Part shown: piece by piece, positions 43,336 through 56,885 of the stretch
Layout: each line of letters opens with the position of its first letter
Position numbering within the stretch: position 1 is the stretch's first letter
Assembly: GCF_028372415.1 (NCBI RefSeq)
Contig: NC_092872.1
Coordinates: 12,374,979-12,438,978, forward strand
DNA length: 64,000 bases
Direction of reading: 5' to 3'
Source of the DNA: Notamacropus eugenii
Lineage: Eukaryota; Chordata; Mammalia; Diprotodontia; Macropodidae
Notes under the pieces: generated by a model
Database searches by the model: none
Seen by the model: only the letters and a program-made list of their open reading frames with translations
What the model was told of the DNA's origin: nothing
Program-made: the position numbers and the translations under genes

Positions 43336-44339
43336 CTTAGAATGATGTTTTTACATGTGTAAAGTAAAGTAGAATTGCAGAGGAAACCAATCCTATTGAA
43401 ATAGTTATCAGAATAATTTTTTAAAATGTTCTTAGGCTAAGAACTCCTGGTGCTTCCATTTTACAGCTAAAACTGAGCCTGGACAGGTAGAGTTAACTTC
43501 CTCCACCTTTCATAGGGAGCCATTAGGAGAGTTATAATTTGAATGTAGGCCTCTTTCCAAATCCACTCTTCTTTCTGCTGTAACATGCTACTTTTAGTAC
43601 TGAGTGAGAGAGAGAAATCATTGTGGTCTACATTTTTTAATGTAAAACAAAAACTTGCCCTAACACAGTACTTTAAGGTATGCAAGGAAGATGTGCATTT
43701 ATTGTATTAATTTTTTTTGAAAGCAAAGAAATCCATTTATCTAAATCATAGTAAAACAGAAATCAGAGAAGGATACATAGGGGAATATATACCAGATAAT
43801 ACTGGGTGAGGGAGCTTTCCCCTTGGGAGTGAGATAACTCAGCTTAACCAAGAGAGAGTCCTGAGTCTTACTCAAGGGAAAGAAAGTTCCCCTAACTCTC
43901 TAGTGTAGCTGTCTGGGAATAGGGACATGACAGGAACTGGTCATTCCACTCATGTCTTCCCAGAGTCTGCCGGTAAATTTTTAGATAGTGTATTATTACC
44001 ATTCTATAAGGGAGAAAGCAGTCTCAGAGTGGTGGGATGCCTCCTGAGATCTATCAGATGGCAGGTAGCAGGACCAGCATTCTAATCCAGGCCTTTTCTC
44101 CTATATCTAGCGTAGTCTCCTTTACATCAGTCACTTCCTCCTTCTGTAGGAAATGGGTTGGCTGTGATGCTCTATGTGGAATGAGATGCATCGCCATCTA
44201 CAAGTGTGTGGGGGAGGTGGCGGTGGATCACGTGATCTCTGGAGAACTTTACGGAGCTGCTTGATATCAGTGTTTTGAGTGCTTTACAGCTGGGGAGTGG
44301 GAAGGGGGTAAGGCGATATCAGCCATTCCCCAAAACAGC

Positions 44340-44510
44340 TCCTTCCGTATTTAGAGAGTGCTTATTAGTAGGAAGTTTTTCCTTATACATTTATATTTGC
44401 AGCTCCTGTTTCTCTTTTATGGTGCCCTTCAGGTGCTTAAATAACAGCTATCACGTCTCTCCTGTTCTTTTCTCCAGGATAGAGAAATCCCAACTAATCC
44501 TCGTGTGACA
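44340..44510 (-). repeat. CR1/L3-type fragment
   Basis: 'taacagctatcacgtctctc' and 'ttctccaggatagagaaatc'. Confidence 0.5.
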
Positions 44511-44989
44511 TAAATATTTATAACACATTAAAAGAATATGTCAAGAATCTGTGATTTCAGTGGTGTGAATGCTTTCTCCACAGATTGCAATCTCTCCAAA
44601 AAAGATGGTCTTTTTTTTTTCCCCAGTTGCTATGGTCAAAAATTCACCAATCTTCTAACAGTATGCCTTTCTGAATAGACCGTAGGGGAACACACAATAT
44701 CACTGGGTCTGCCTTTCTCTCCTAGGCGGACTTGCCAGAGCTTGTTTCTACTGGTAGCTTTGTAGATCTCAGGATGACCCGTACACCCTGGAGTATTAGA
44801 GAAGGGTTTCAGTGGAGGAAAGTTAGTTGTATTTCATTCAAATTGTTGAGCCTGCCAATGCTCCTAGCCCTGTCACTTTACAAGTGCTCAAGGGATCTAA
44901 CATAGACATGTTTGGGTCTTGAAGATTCCTTTACCTGCTTCCTTCACAAACTGAGAATCAAAGAGAAACAAGTCTTTGTTTAGCAGTAC

Positions 44990-45240
44990 CTTTTGAAATA
45001 TCATTATTTAAAGAAAAAAATTATTTTATTTTCAGTTCCAGATTCTCTTCCTCCTGCCTCTTCCCGAAGTGATGCAAAACATTTCCACAAGAGCTACGTT
45101 CTGAAAAAAATTTTTTAAAAATAATACTTGTCTGTACTCCAAGACCATCAGTTTTCTGTATGGAGAGGGAGAACATTTTTTATCATGAGTTCTTTGGAAT
45201 TTTAGTGAATCACTGTATTGATTAGAATTACTAAGTCTTT
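44990..45240 (-). repeat. L1 3' region
   Basis: 'tatcatgagttctttggaat' and 'ctaagtctttcacagttgat', the same text as near 61,610. Confidence 0.65.
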
Positions 45241-45269
45241 CACAGTTGATTTATTCTTTCTAATAGGAG

Positions 45270-45460
45270 ATGCCATGACATAATATAAAGAACACTGGAT
45301 TTGGAGCTAAGAGACCTGGGTTTGAATTTGTGACCTTGGACAAGTCACTTAACCTTTCTGGGTCTCAGATCATTTACCTTGCAAAGTTGTTGTATCAGAT
45401 GAAATCATGTATCTAGAGTCTCGTTCAGACCTTAAAGCACTATACAGATGTGAGTTGTTG
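45270..45460 (+). repeat. MIR SINE
   Basis: 'ttggacaagtcacttaacct' and 'gggtctcagatcatttacct'. Confidence 0.7.
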
Positions 45461-46139
45461 TTTTAATAAACATTGAGTGAACTGCAGTGACGGCGCAACT
45501 ATCCCACAGTCCCACTTCTGAGTCTGATAGGTTTGCAACAACACCCCACAGAAAGGCGGGTTAGATGCTGTAAGGAGGAGAGTGCCTTCCACGTTGCACA
45601 GATGTCAGTGATATGAGGGATGGTGAATTCGGGTTTTGTCCCTCTCGGAGAGGTTAGGGTGCCCAGGAGCAGCGGAAGGAACTAAAGAACCAATGAGGAG
45701 AGGTTGTTATGGGTGGAAAAACCCGTAATATTGACCTGCAGTGACTCCCAGCTTTGTACTCACTTTAAAAGGCTCTTAGGAAAAAAGAAATTTTAGTATG
45801 AAAGAGTATTGAAAGTTGATCAGTCACAGTTCTGGTGAGGTGTGTAGCGTTAACATAGAGATGTCAAATCCAGTCACTGTGACAGAGACCTGTGAAATTG
45901 TAGAGCGTAACACGGCCCCCTGCGGAAACCACAAAAGGATAAACTTTAAACTTTTGTCATTTTCTGGTATACAAGTGAAGTATGATTTTTCTAACTCTGG
46001 CTCAGCTGGAAACTCCTGGGGCAGAGACTGAGCCTTGATAAAAAACAAATTACTTATTAATTGTTTAAATTGATGGTATATGAGGCTTTATAAGGATCAG
46101 AGGCTATTTTTTCTGGCTAACCTTTTTCTTTGTTTCAGT

Positions 46140-46965
46140 TATTTATTGTTTCAGTATTTATTAAGTACTCACTAGTTGCAAGACTTTGTGTTGGATATTG
46201 GGTTTCTAAAGTCCCTGCCTTCACTGACCTCCTGTTTTCTTTTATGTGGGAACCCTGAGGGTCTTCCCACTCCCAGTTTGATTTTTTTTTTTTATTAAAG
46301 GGGCCATCCCTTGAGTAACTTAAAGAAGCCTACTCATTGAATGGGCGTGTCTCACTCAAATTAAGATTGTGATGAGACCTTAGCCTGAAAGAGTCAGGGT
46401 CTCACATTGTATCCTGGGGCATCTCCAGCCATCCTGAGGAATATCAGGCCACTGGACCTAGATAGCTCAGGAGAAGAAAGTGAAGGTGGTGGCCTTGCAT
46501 AGTCCTCCCTCACTCAAATCAGTCAGCTGCAAGTCATGTCATCACCTTGATGTCATGGTCCTCTTTGAGAAGGAAGGACAAACACAATTGTACTGGGAAA
46601 GACACAGTCTGTGCACAAATGGGTAAATACAAAGTGTATGCAAAGTAATCTCAAGAGAAGAAAGGGCTGGTTGTGTGGGAGGTAAGGCCTAAGTGGTGCT
46701 TTTAAAGGAAAATAGAATTCTTTCCTAAGAGGTGAAGAAGGGAGTGGACATCAGACCAGACTAGTGGACCGCTTGTGGAAAGACATGTAGGCAGAAGATG
46801 GAATACCTTGTAAGAGAAACAGGCTGGTTTGTCTGGAATGAGAATGGGTACAGGAGAGCAATATGAATTAACACCAGAAAGATAGTAAGGGACCAGATGG
46901 GAGGACTTTAAATGCCAGGCTGAGAAATTTCCTTCTTATTCTCGAGTAGGGCTTCTTAATCTTTT
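46140..46965 (+). repeat. L2-type LINE 3' region, split by a SINE
   Basis: 'cagtatttattaagtactca' and 'ccctgccttcactgacctcc', then after the SINE 'gactttaaatgccaggctga'. Confidence 0.5.
46380..46595 (+). repeat. Composite Mar1-like SINE, 5'-truncated
   Basis: 'catctccagccatcctgagg', 'gtcctccctcactcaaatca' and 'agaaggaaggacaaacacaa', the sense strand of the long form seen at 6751 and 32685. Confidence 0.75.
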
Positions 46966-47349
46966 CCCACTTGTGACCCATTCAGCCCTTCTTAAACTAT
47001 GGGTAATAGGGTTGCCATCCCAGTTAAAGAATTTCTGTGATGTTGTTGGTAGCCAGGAAAAGATTGATACTTTAGGATTCAAATTTTCATGATTTAAGTT
47101 TTTGTTTTATATGGAGATGGAAAAGTTAACTGCTGTAGAGTTTGAAATGTGCTATTTATAAAATTCATTCAAAATAAGCAGCAGTGTGTAGATTGACATT
47201 TCCCAAGTTCAGTTTGCCTAATTTACCTACTTATTTTATGTATGAAGAACCAGTACAGCCAGTTGCAAGTGCTTTCAGAATTTCTTTTTCTTTCCTTTAA
47301 CCTTTGTAACTGAAGAATGGAGGAATTGAGGGGATTAGGACAACCAGTG

Positions 47350-48030
47350 GTTAATTGTGTGAATTGAGTGAACCATACTGACTCCATCTTGTGACTCAGT
47401 TCTAGTTCCCTTTCTGTTCAGTTATAGGTCTAGGTCACTTTCTGTCTTGTGAGAAAACTTTATTCAATTGTGGGAATTGGGAGAAAACCATATTGTATTG
47501 TTTGAACCTAGGCCTGTGTGTCTGGGAGGCTGGATCACCTCTGCTTGTAGCTTAGCACCTAGGTTATGCTAACCAGAAACCTGGTCAGATTGAAAAACTG
47601 ATGCAAAGAGTTTTCTCACAGTTGTATGTCTCAGGTAACCCATATGTCTTATCTTAAAACTGGCCCCATACTGATCCATCAGTTTTGGTTTCATGTTCCT
47701 CTGATTGTTTACAGACACTTGGGGGGGAGTGGGATGCCCCTTTTTTTCTGAATTCAGGGAATTTCACCTGTTCTCTTGCCCCTTCCCAACTTGGAAAGTC
47801 CCAGATCTTTCATCCAGTTAAATATCAGATTACCTAATGTATTGCTTCCCTTTTAATTAATTGGCCTTATTTGATTAATTATTTTTAATGTATAAAAGTC
47901 TGTATCCCCCTATATTCCAGACCTGAGCTGAGGAGGTCTGGTCATAGTTTGTTGGGCATGCATTGCTTAATAAATTGATATCTTCAGAAGATCAAACGTT
48001 CATTTCCTCAGCCATTTCATCTTTCACCAG
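47350..48030 (+). mobile_element. Probable solo LTR (endogenous retrovirus-type)
   Basis: Fossil LTR of about 680 bases. Parts: U3 beginning near 'tgtgtgaattgagtgaacc' with 'actgactccatcttgtgact', TATA box 'tgtataaaagtctg' (about 47,890), AATAAA (about 47,970) and a short U5. Few CpGs and no internal genes; probably old. Family not identified. Confidence 0.6.
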
Positions 48031-48159
48031 CCCCAAGAGCTCTGTTGACAAAGATGCTTTCTGTACCCTTCACACCCCAACCTTGATTTCTCCTGTTTTC
48101 TTCATCTCCCTAGCCTATATCTCTCCCTTGAGCCTAAGATCTTTTCTTTATGTATAATG

Positions 48160-48340
48160 GAAGGAATACTGTATTTAGAGTAAAAAACATCTGAATTCTC
48201 CTCCTGTCTCCGATGTTTTCTGTATGTGATCTGAGACAAGGTGCCTTTTGTACTCTATGCCTCAGTTTCCTCATCTGTAAAATAAAGCTGTTGCTCACTA
48301 GGACTGTTATAAGGAAAAGCCTTTGTAAATGTTAAAGCAC
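48160..48340 (+). repeat. MIR SINE
   Basis: 'tatgcctcagtttcctcatc' and 'tgtaaaataaagctgtt'. Confidence 0.75.
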
Positions 48341-48699
48341 CATATAAGTGAATTTTTGTTATCTCTTCCTCCACCTCAACTCATGGAACCTTGTTTCTGT
48401 CCCTTATTTCTCTCCTTTCCTCTTGGACTTTGAAGTTACCACTTGTAGTTCGGTGCTCAGGGAGCCCCTTTTCTTTTTTGCTGGGTGGATGCATCAGGAA
48501 AATATTTGTTCTTTGCATTCCAAGTTGCAGTTCTTAGCGCATTCCCCTTAGAAATGATGTTACAGTTCATCTCACCAAATATTTATTCATGTCTTCTGGG
48601 TACAGGGAACTGTTAGGAAAGGAAAGAAGAATAAAAATGTAGCTCCTGACTTCAAGAATCAGAGTTCAGCAGACGTCTAGTCCGACCCGTTCCTGAAGC

Positions 48700-48860
48700 A
48701 GAAAGAAGGGAATGGAAGAAAGCGTTTACTGAGTGCCTGTTCTGTGCCGGCGCTGGGCTAAGCATTGTACCGGTGTCTCCTTTGATAGTATTACCCAGTT
48801 TAACAGTTGGTGCAGTCACCTTCCAGGAGAAGGCCCAGAGCACTTTTCTACTGAAAGAGA
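48700..48860 (-). repeat. MIR-family SINE
   Basis: 'gcgtttactgagtgcctgtt' and 'agtttaacagttggtgcagt'. Confidence 0.5.
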
Positions 48861-49084
48861 AGCCAAATGATTGGCTGTGATTTTATGTTGAGTCCTTATG
48901 GAACTGCCCCCAAAAGATAAATGCTCTTATCAGTGGTGCTCAACTCATGATGACACAGTTTTGTTTTTCCCCTCTTGTCCTACTTGGTATTCCAAAGAAG
49001 TTAGAACTGAAGGAGTTACCAAAGGATAGTAAATAGTAGAGAGGTGAAGAACAGTTATATACCTTTTTAAACCTTGCAATAAGT

Positions 49085-49305
49085 CTAACATGTTTTTGTT
49101 ACTCAGTTGTGTCCAACTCTCTGTGACCTCTTTTGGGGTTTCCTTGGCAAAGATACTGGAGCAGTTTGCCATTTCCTTCTCCAACACATTTTCCAGATGC
49201 CCAGGGTTACATAGTTAGTAAGTATCTGAAGCACTCAGGAAAATATGTCTTCCCGACTCCAGGCCTGGCACTACCCATTGAGCCATCTAGCTGCCCCAAC
49301 TATAA
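49085..49305 (-). repeat. Mar1-like SINE
   Basis: 'tcagttgtgtccaactctct', 'ggcaaagatactggagcagt' and 'cccattgagccatctagctg'. Confidence 0.85.
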
Positions 49306-50474
49306 AATGTATCCAGGTACTAATTAATTTTTCCATTTTCCTTTTCTGTAACTCTCTTTCTCTCAAGGATATCATGAAAAAAAGTAGAATCCAAAAATCA
49401 CAATCATCTGGTTGTACCTCTTGGGTAAGGAGGTAAATGGGTTAAGTGACTTTCCCAGGTTATACAGCCTAGATGAGTCTGGGTTTGGATTTTAACTCAT
49501 GTCTTTAAAAAATTTTTTAACATATTTTGTAGCACTTAAAAAATTTTGTGTTCCAACTTCTGTCCCTCCACCCCCTTCCCAGTCATCGAGGAGGCAGGTA
49601 TATGGTATCATATTTGTGAAATCATGCAAAACGTATTTCTACCATAGCCATGTCACACACAAAAAGGAAGAAAGATACAGGGAAAAAAATTAAGCTTCAA
49701 TTTTCACTTAGTTCGTCAGTTCTCTCTCCGCAGGTGGATTTTATTGTGAGTCCTTAGTAATCACCTTGAATGGTTGTATTGTCAGAGCAGCTGTGTCTCT
49801 CACAATTGAACATCTTTGCAATGTTGCTGTTCACTTTATGCACTGATCTCTTCTGCTCACGTCACTCTGTTTCAGTTCATATAGGTCTTCGCAGATTTTC
49901 CTGAAATTATCTGCTCATCATTTCTTATAAAGCAAAATAGTATTCCACCTCAGTCAAACATCACAGCTTGTTCAGCCATTCCACAACTGATGAGCATCCT
50001 CTCAATTTCCAGTTTTTTGTCACCACAAAAAGAGCTGCTATAAATATATTTGTATGCATAGGTCTGATTCCTTTTTCTCTGATCCCTTTGGGCACGCACA
50101 GTGTTATAGCTCTTTCGGTATCGTTTCAAATCGTGCTCCAGAATTCTTGGACCAGTTCACGACTTCATCAGCAGTGCATTAGTGTCCCCGTTTTGCCACA
50201 CTCCCCACCATCACTTTTCTTTTTCCTTTTTTCTCATGTTAGCCAGTCTGATGGGTGTGAGCGAAGTAATACTTCAGAGTTGTTTTAATTTTCGTTTCTC
50301 TAATCAGAAGTCAGAGAGTTTTTTCATGTGACCATTGGCTATTTTTCATGTGATTGTCAGGAGCTCTGATTTCTTCTTCTGAAAACTGTCTGTTCGTACT
50401 CTTTGACCATTTGTCATTTGGGGAATGATCTTTTTTAATATATATGTATATATATATATAAATTTGACTCAACT

Positions 50475-50735
50475 GAGTGTGGATCAAAGCACACTGTTTT
50501 CATTTTTTTATTTTTTTCTTCTTGTGGTTTTTCCTTTTTGCTCTGATTCTTCTTTCCTAACAGGACTAATGTGGAAATATTAACCTGTATCAGATTGCTT
50601 GCTCTCTTGGGGAGGGAGGGAGAAAAATTTGGAACTCAAAATCTTACAAAAATCAATGTTGAAAATCATCTTGACACGTAATTAGAAAAAAAGCAAAATA
50701 TTAAGTGTGAAAAAAATTCACTAAGGCAAAAAAAT
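50475..50735 (+). repeat. L1 3' tail nested in the HAL1 element
   Basis: 'ttggggagggagggagaaaa', 'atttggaactcaaaatctta' and an A-rich end, in the opposite orientation to its host. The flank 'tttgactcaa' occurs on both sides (50,463 and 50,737), a target-site duplication. Confidence 0.8.
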
Positions 50736-51624
50736 TTTTGACTCAATTTCCCTATATATTTGAGAAATGAGGCCTTTATCAGAAAAACTTGCTGAAAGAG
50801 TTTTTGACATTATTTCATTGCCTATGGTACCATTTAGCAAAATGTAATTTCTCTAATTATCTCTTTTAATTCTTTTTTTAAAAAAAAATTACTTTGTTTT
50901 TAATTTCTGGAATAAAACAAGCACTTCTGTAACTTAGTATAATAAAAAAAGATAATTGCACACAAAACTGCAAATCTGTTATGTATAACTTGCTATTCCT
51001 TTTGAATATATAATAAAGTTATTGTGTAAATTTCTTTTTTTTCTCCCCTCCATGTCCTAGAGATGGCTACCATAAACACAGATATGTATATATGTGTAGA
51101 ATCATTCTATACATACTTCACTTTGTCACTTCTTTCTCTGAGTCCCAATAGCATCTTCCTTCATATGTTCTTTGTAGTTAATTTGGGTATTTATAATAGT
51201 CCAGATGACTTATTCACTCAAAGTTATTCTGAACTAAGTCTTAATTTTGCTTTTGTTCTGTCTGAATTCGTGGTTACTACCCCTACTTTATTTTTAACCT
51301 CAGGTAAATCATAATAGATTCTGCTCCAGCACCCCTGCCCTTTTTTTAAACCTCTGGGTATATCTTTCTATTTCAAGTTATGTTTTTTGTAAATAATATA
51401 TTGTTGGATTTTGGTTTCTAATTCATTCTGCTATTTGCGCCTATTTTATGAGTGAGTTCATCCTATTTACATTTATAATTATGATTACTGTAAATTTTCC
51501 TCCAACCTATTTTCTCCTGTTTATCCTTCTCTTTTTTTACCCTGTCCCTCTTCAAAAGGCTGTTCTTCTGATCACTATCTCCTTTAATCTGTCCTCCCTT
51601 CTCTTTCTCTTTTCTCCTTCCTTT

Positions 51625-52222
51625 TGTTACAAACACTCTTGACACTAAAAAGGTATCAGGGAAAATTTATTACGGCAGAGTTCAGAGGAATTGAACACTT
51701 TGACCAAAGCAGAGCCCCACCTCTTTTCAGGAGGAAGGAGCACTGAATACAGAAGCAAGATGAGCTATGTACTCTTAGTTCAAGACAGGTCTTCCCACCA
51801 GAGATGGATTGGCCCATTCATCATAGGTCACCATCTTCTCTACATACCCATTACATAACCACCTTTATTGTGATTCCCCCCTCTCAAACATGCTCCAACA
51901 TAGGGACCCATGATCAGAAAATAGAGAGATACTTTTATGTGGGGTGTGTCTGCTTACATGCATGAGGTTCATTAAGCAAGCGCAGTGAAGAAAAGCCTTC
52001 CCCAGGTAACTCTAGGTCATTTTCCCTGGCTAATTCCAGCTACCTGTAGATTTGGTTCCTTTATCAAAAACTTTGTAATTTTCTGAAGGCCACTGTCTGT
52101 CTCCTGATTGGTTGAGTTCACCTGCAGTCTGCTGGCCTTCTTATTTATTATCTGACTTATTCTCAATGACTTCATCAATTAACAGTAACTTACTGTGGAA
52201 ACTTAACTTTTGCTGTCTCACA
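51625..52222 (-). mobile_element. Probable solo LTR nested in the HAL1 element
   Basis: Fossil of about 600 bases, TG to CA, sitting between 'ctttctcttttctccttcc' and 'cctcctttccttttgggtaa', parts of one L1-like pyrimidine-rich stretch. Parts on the minus strand: a CCAAT-type box (gattggtt at about 52,110) and AATAAA (aaatttattac at about 51,665). Younger than its HAL1 host. Family unknown; no internal genes. Confidence 0.55.
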
Positions 52223-54479
52223 CTTTCCTCCTTTCCTTTTGGGTAAGATAGATTTCTGTATCCACCTGAGTGTGTTGTATACATATATATTCTTCCCTCT
52301 GTTATCCAGTTCTGATAAGGGTGAGGTTCAAGACTTGCCCACAAACCTCCCCCCCCCATTTTTCCCTTCACTGTAAAAACTCTACCTTGCGCACCTCTTT
52401 ATGTAAGATAGTTTCCCCCCATTCTTCCTCTCCCTTCCCCCAGTGCATTCCTTTTTCCTTTTTTTTGAGATCTTCCCAATATAATTGACTCACACCTGTT
52501 CCCTTTGTCAGTGTAGGTTCCTTCCAACTTCCATAATAATGCTAAAGTTCTTAGGAGTTATGTGCATCATCTTCCATGTAGAGATGTAAACAGTTTAACC
52601 TTATTGTGTCCCTTATTATTTCTCTTTGATGTTTACGTTTTTATGCATCTGTTGAGTCTTGTGTTTTTGAATATGAAATTTTCTGTTCAGCTCTGGTCTT
52701 TTCATGAGGAATACTTGAAAATCCTCTAATTCATTAAATGTCCATCTTTTCCTTGGAAGAATTACACTGTTTTTCTGGGTAGATTATTCTTGATTGTTAT
52801 CCTTTGCCTTCCAGAATATCATATTCCTAGCTGCTGTGCCCCCTCCCCTTTAATGTGGAATCTGCTAAATCTTGTGTGACCCTGATTGTGGCTACATGAA
52901 ATTTCAGTTGTTTCTTTCTGGATATTTTTCATATTTTCTCCTTGACCTGGAAGCTCTGAAATTTGGCTAAAACAAAACTGGAAGTTTTCATTCTGGAATC
53001 TCTTTCAGGAAGGGAATGGTGAATTCTTTCAGTTTCTGTTTTACCTGCTGTATCTAAGATATTGAGGCAGTTTTCCTTTATAATTTCTTGAAATATGTCT
53101 AGGCTCATTTTTTCAGGTAGTCCAGTAATTCTTAAATTATCTCTTCTTGATCTCTTTTCCAGGTCAGTCATTTGTCAGATAGGATATTTCTCATTTTCCT
53201 CTAGTTTTTCTTTCTTTTGACTTTGTTTTTATCATTTCTTGATGTCTGATGGAGTCATTAGCTTTCACTTGTCTAATTCTAATTTTTGAGAAATTCTTTT
53301 CTTGAGTAAGCTTTTGTACTTCTTTCCATTTGGCCAATTCTGGTTTTTAAGGTGTTATTTTCTTCAATATTTTTTGCATCTCTTTCACCAAGCTGTTAAT
53401 TTTCTTTTCATAGTTTTCTTGCATTATACTTTTCTTTTCCCAGTTTTTCCTCTACCACTCTTATCTCTTTCTTTAGTTCTTCCAGGAATTCTTGTTGGGC
53501 TTGTGTTCAATTTGTATTTTTTCCTTTGAGGCTTTGACTGTAGCTATTTTCATATCGTTGTCTTCTAAGTTTGTATCTTGGTCTTCTCTGCTACCATAGC
53601 AGCTTTTTATGGCCAGGTCCTTTTTTTTGTTGCTTGCTCATTGTTTCAGCCTGTTTCTTGACTTTGAACTTTATGTTAAAGATGGGCTTTGCTCATTTGG
53701 GAGTGAGAAGGTGCTTTGCCAAGCTTCAGGCTTTTTCACTCTACTGTTTTCAGACTAGTTCTGGGGGTATATAAGTTTTCAGTGCTTCCAAGGTGGTGTG
53801 ATCCAGAGAGAGGCAGGATCACCTTGCTCTGGTCTTTACCTTTACTCCCCTGTAGCCACAAGCCATGGTACTCCTCTTGGCCCTGGAACTGTGGCCAGGT
53901 CCCCCTGCTCCCTTGTAGGAATAAGCAGTAGTGTTCCTCTCTGCCTTGGAGAGGCCCTCTACCAGGGCCCCTGATCCCACATGACTAACCATAAGCGCTC
54001 CTCTCTGCCTTGAATTGCAACACAGAACTGCTTATGAGCAAGACTTGCCAATCCATGGCAGCTACATCCAGTGCCAGCAGAGGGTCCCCTGAAACATCTT
54101 TCTGACCAGTTGTCCAATTCCTTTACTGCCTCTGGGTTGAGAGTTCCCAAAGCTGCTACTGCTGCTGCTGCTCAAGGTGCCTTCAAGATGCCTTCAAGGT
54201 CCACTGCTCGTGTGGCCTCCACATGCACTCCAGGCTCACTCCCACACAGACCTCTCTTGCCAACCTCCTAAGTTATCTTAGGTGGGAAAAATATCTCACC
54301 TTGACCTTTTATTGGCTCTGCCACTTCAGAATTCAGTTTTATATGCTGTTTTGAAAGTGGTTTGGAGAGGAATGTTGAGACAGTTCATCAGTGTTGCTGC
54401 CTCCACTCTGCCAGCTTTTAGCCTCAGACCCAGTACTCTATCCACTGTGCCACTGGGCTGCCCAGGTGGAAAAAAAAAG

Positions 54480-54705
54480 ACTCACCACTACAACACACCC
54501 AGTAAGAGGCCACATAGGCTTTGCTTAAAGACCTCCAATAAGAAAGGGACCTGTCATCTTCCTTTTTATATAGCATTGATTGTTAGGAAGTTCTTCCTCA
54601 AAGCAAGCCTCATTTTGCCTCTGCCACTTTCAGCTTTAGCTCCTAGTTAGGCTTTCTGGAGCTAAACAGAACATGTTTAATTCCTCTTCCACCTGAAAGC
54701 CCCTT
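54480..54705 (-). repeat. CR1/L3-type 3' fragment
   Basis: 'ttgttaggaagttcttcctc' and 'aatcctcttccacctg'-like text, the antisense of CR1 3' ends. Confidence 0.6.
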
Positions 54706-54709
54706 AAGT

Positions 54710-56885
54710 CCTTGAAAATTATCTGTTTGAAAGAGTTGAGACCAAACAAATGCACAAACGAGCCAGGTATGAGGCAAAATGTGATAAGTGAGGGAGGCGG
54801 TACCAAGAGCTCTGTGGATTCAGGGAGTGTAACCATGAAGGGCAGAAGACATGATTTGGGAAGACCATGCTCCTGAGGTGGGCTTTTACAGGGAAAGCTG
54901 GGGAAATCCATTGGGAAACGTTTGCTGGTACTCAGGTTGTTGTGTCACTGGACAGAAATGAAGAGAGAGATGAGTAATGGAGTGACTTCACTAGTGATTA
55001 AGCGGGCTGGACGTCTTAAGGGTTAGTGTTCACTTTTCTTCATGCCTCCTTTTCCCATTACCAGCAATATCCATTCAATCTGAAGGTGACCTCAATTTTC
55101 ACCTCCATCCTCAACTGAAAATTGTCATTTTGGGGGTCTGGAACAAATTTAGGCATGTTTCAGCCCTATGTCCCAGGCTCTAGTCTGCCTATGTCAGTCT
55201 ATCAGGCACAGTGCTGCCTGATTCTTTAATCTCTCTGGGCTTCAGGACACTTATCTGTAATATGAGAATACTGGACTGTATCGTCTCTAAAATCCCTTCT
55301 AGCTCTGACATTCTGTGATTTTAACCTAACAACTGTCATTGTTATCCAGTGGTTCCCGTGGTCTTCAAGATAAAAGTCCAAAATATCTTAGTCTGACAAT
55401 TGCCTCAACTTACCTTTCTGGCCTTTCCTCCTCCTCCTCCTCTCTTACTTAACCTTTGCTTTAGCCAGACTTTCCATCGTGTACGCCTTGTATGTTTTTG
55501 GCTCCATGCTTTTTCTCACATTATTCCTTTTTCCTTTCCTCTCATCTGTGGTTATCCAGATCCTATCTGGTCCTTTTAGATGCAGTTCAAATCCCATTTC
55601 TGTATGATGTATTTTTGGCCCCCAGCCCACAGAAATCTCTTTCCTTCCAGTGAATTCTTGTAGGTATTTGTTATCTGAACTGTTCATTTGGTGCTTGTAC
55701 CTTGCCCTATAAAGTTATCTTTTTATTTATGTTTTATCCCCATTTAGATCATATGGTTCCTTTAAGGACCATAGTTCTTTGTACTCTTTCCAATGAAATC
55801 TGCCCTTTCCCTTCTCTTCTTTTTTATCTCTTTGGGTTCAGACTCTGGATCATCTCTGAGTAAACCCACTTTAGATTATAATTAGTTATATTAACTGTGA
55901 CTGACAGTATACAAAATATTCCATAGTCCACCACTTTTGCAAAAAGGGGAGAGAGAGATTGCACGATAAGTTAGTGGTAAAGTCAAAACTTAAACCCATG
56001 TGTCTTGACTCTCAGGTCAGGTCAGTCCTTGTCTCCATCTTTCTATGATAAAGAGATGCTTTACCTTTCATCTCACTCTGGGGCAGGGAAGGGTGTGATC
56101 AGTGCTAATAACAGGTAGATCTGTAATGGTGAAGAGAGCCAGATTCACTAGGAATTCAGCTCTGAGTCTTATGAATTTATGAATGCTAAAAGCCCCCAGA
56201 GAAGGGATTGTAGACACTCTGGTGGCCCCATGGTTAGTCACATTGGAATGCTTGTCACTATTAACAGCTATTTGAGTGCCTGTTACGTACAGGACGCAGT
56301 GTTAAATACTGGAGATACAAAGATGTGTAAGAAGCCTTTGTTCCATGGTAAACATGCCTTTGCGCCTTAGCTCATGTGTTTCCTCTTGCCTGGAATGCCC
56401 TTGCCCCTAACTTCCACTTGTCTTACTAGTTTGACTGGAGCAAAAAGTATACATCAGGAAAGAGTTGAAGGTAAAGTTAAAGAGATACGTAAGGCCCTGA
56501 TTTTACAATGAATTGGAACAGAGAGAGACTGGAAGCTGGCAGACAAAGGAAAAAACTATTGGAATACAGTAGTGTTGCTCATATTGATATGATTAGGTTC
56601 TAAAGTCAGCATTCTTAGATGATGATCATTTTAGTTAAGATTATCCTTGAAAATCTCTTATCTGTAAGTAGTTATAACTGGAAAAGAGTTTCTTTAAAAG
56701 AAGGCAGTCTGTGTCCTGACACTGATGTTTCTTAGATGGTTGCTATGGAATTCATTGAATATTTTATTTTTATTTATACCCAACTAAGCTATTCATTAAA
56801 AGAGAGTTGGAATCTACATCTACTCAAATAGAAGGGAATAAAAGCAGGTAAAGTTTATCTAAAAGGAAAACTCTTTATTCAGGGA
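54710..56885. other. Intronic DNA with MIR scraps; no exon recognised
   Basis: A MIR-like piece at about 55,190-55,320 ('atctctctgggcttcaggac') and 'ttcttgtaggtatttgttat' text near 55,660 are the only recognised items. Confidence 0.45.

Larger units (their letters stand above)
49500..54410 (-). repeat. HAL1-like (half-L1) element with two nested insertions
   Basis: From right to left: L1-like 5' UTR (54,410-53,580, 'gtttggagaggaatgttgag'), ORF1 (about 53,500-52,780, with EKRSRRDNLRITGLPEK at 53,110-53,160 and IFQEIIKENC), the same non-coding middle as the plus copy (52,500-52,740 matches 34,010-34,260), and an L1-like 3' part (50,470-49,590, 'tattccacctcagtcaaac', 'ttcagccattccacaactga'). 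No reverse transcriptase is found. Carries a solo LTR and an L1 tail. 50,880-51,300 holds another unassigned repeat-like stretch. Confidence 0.7.
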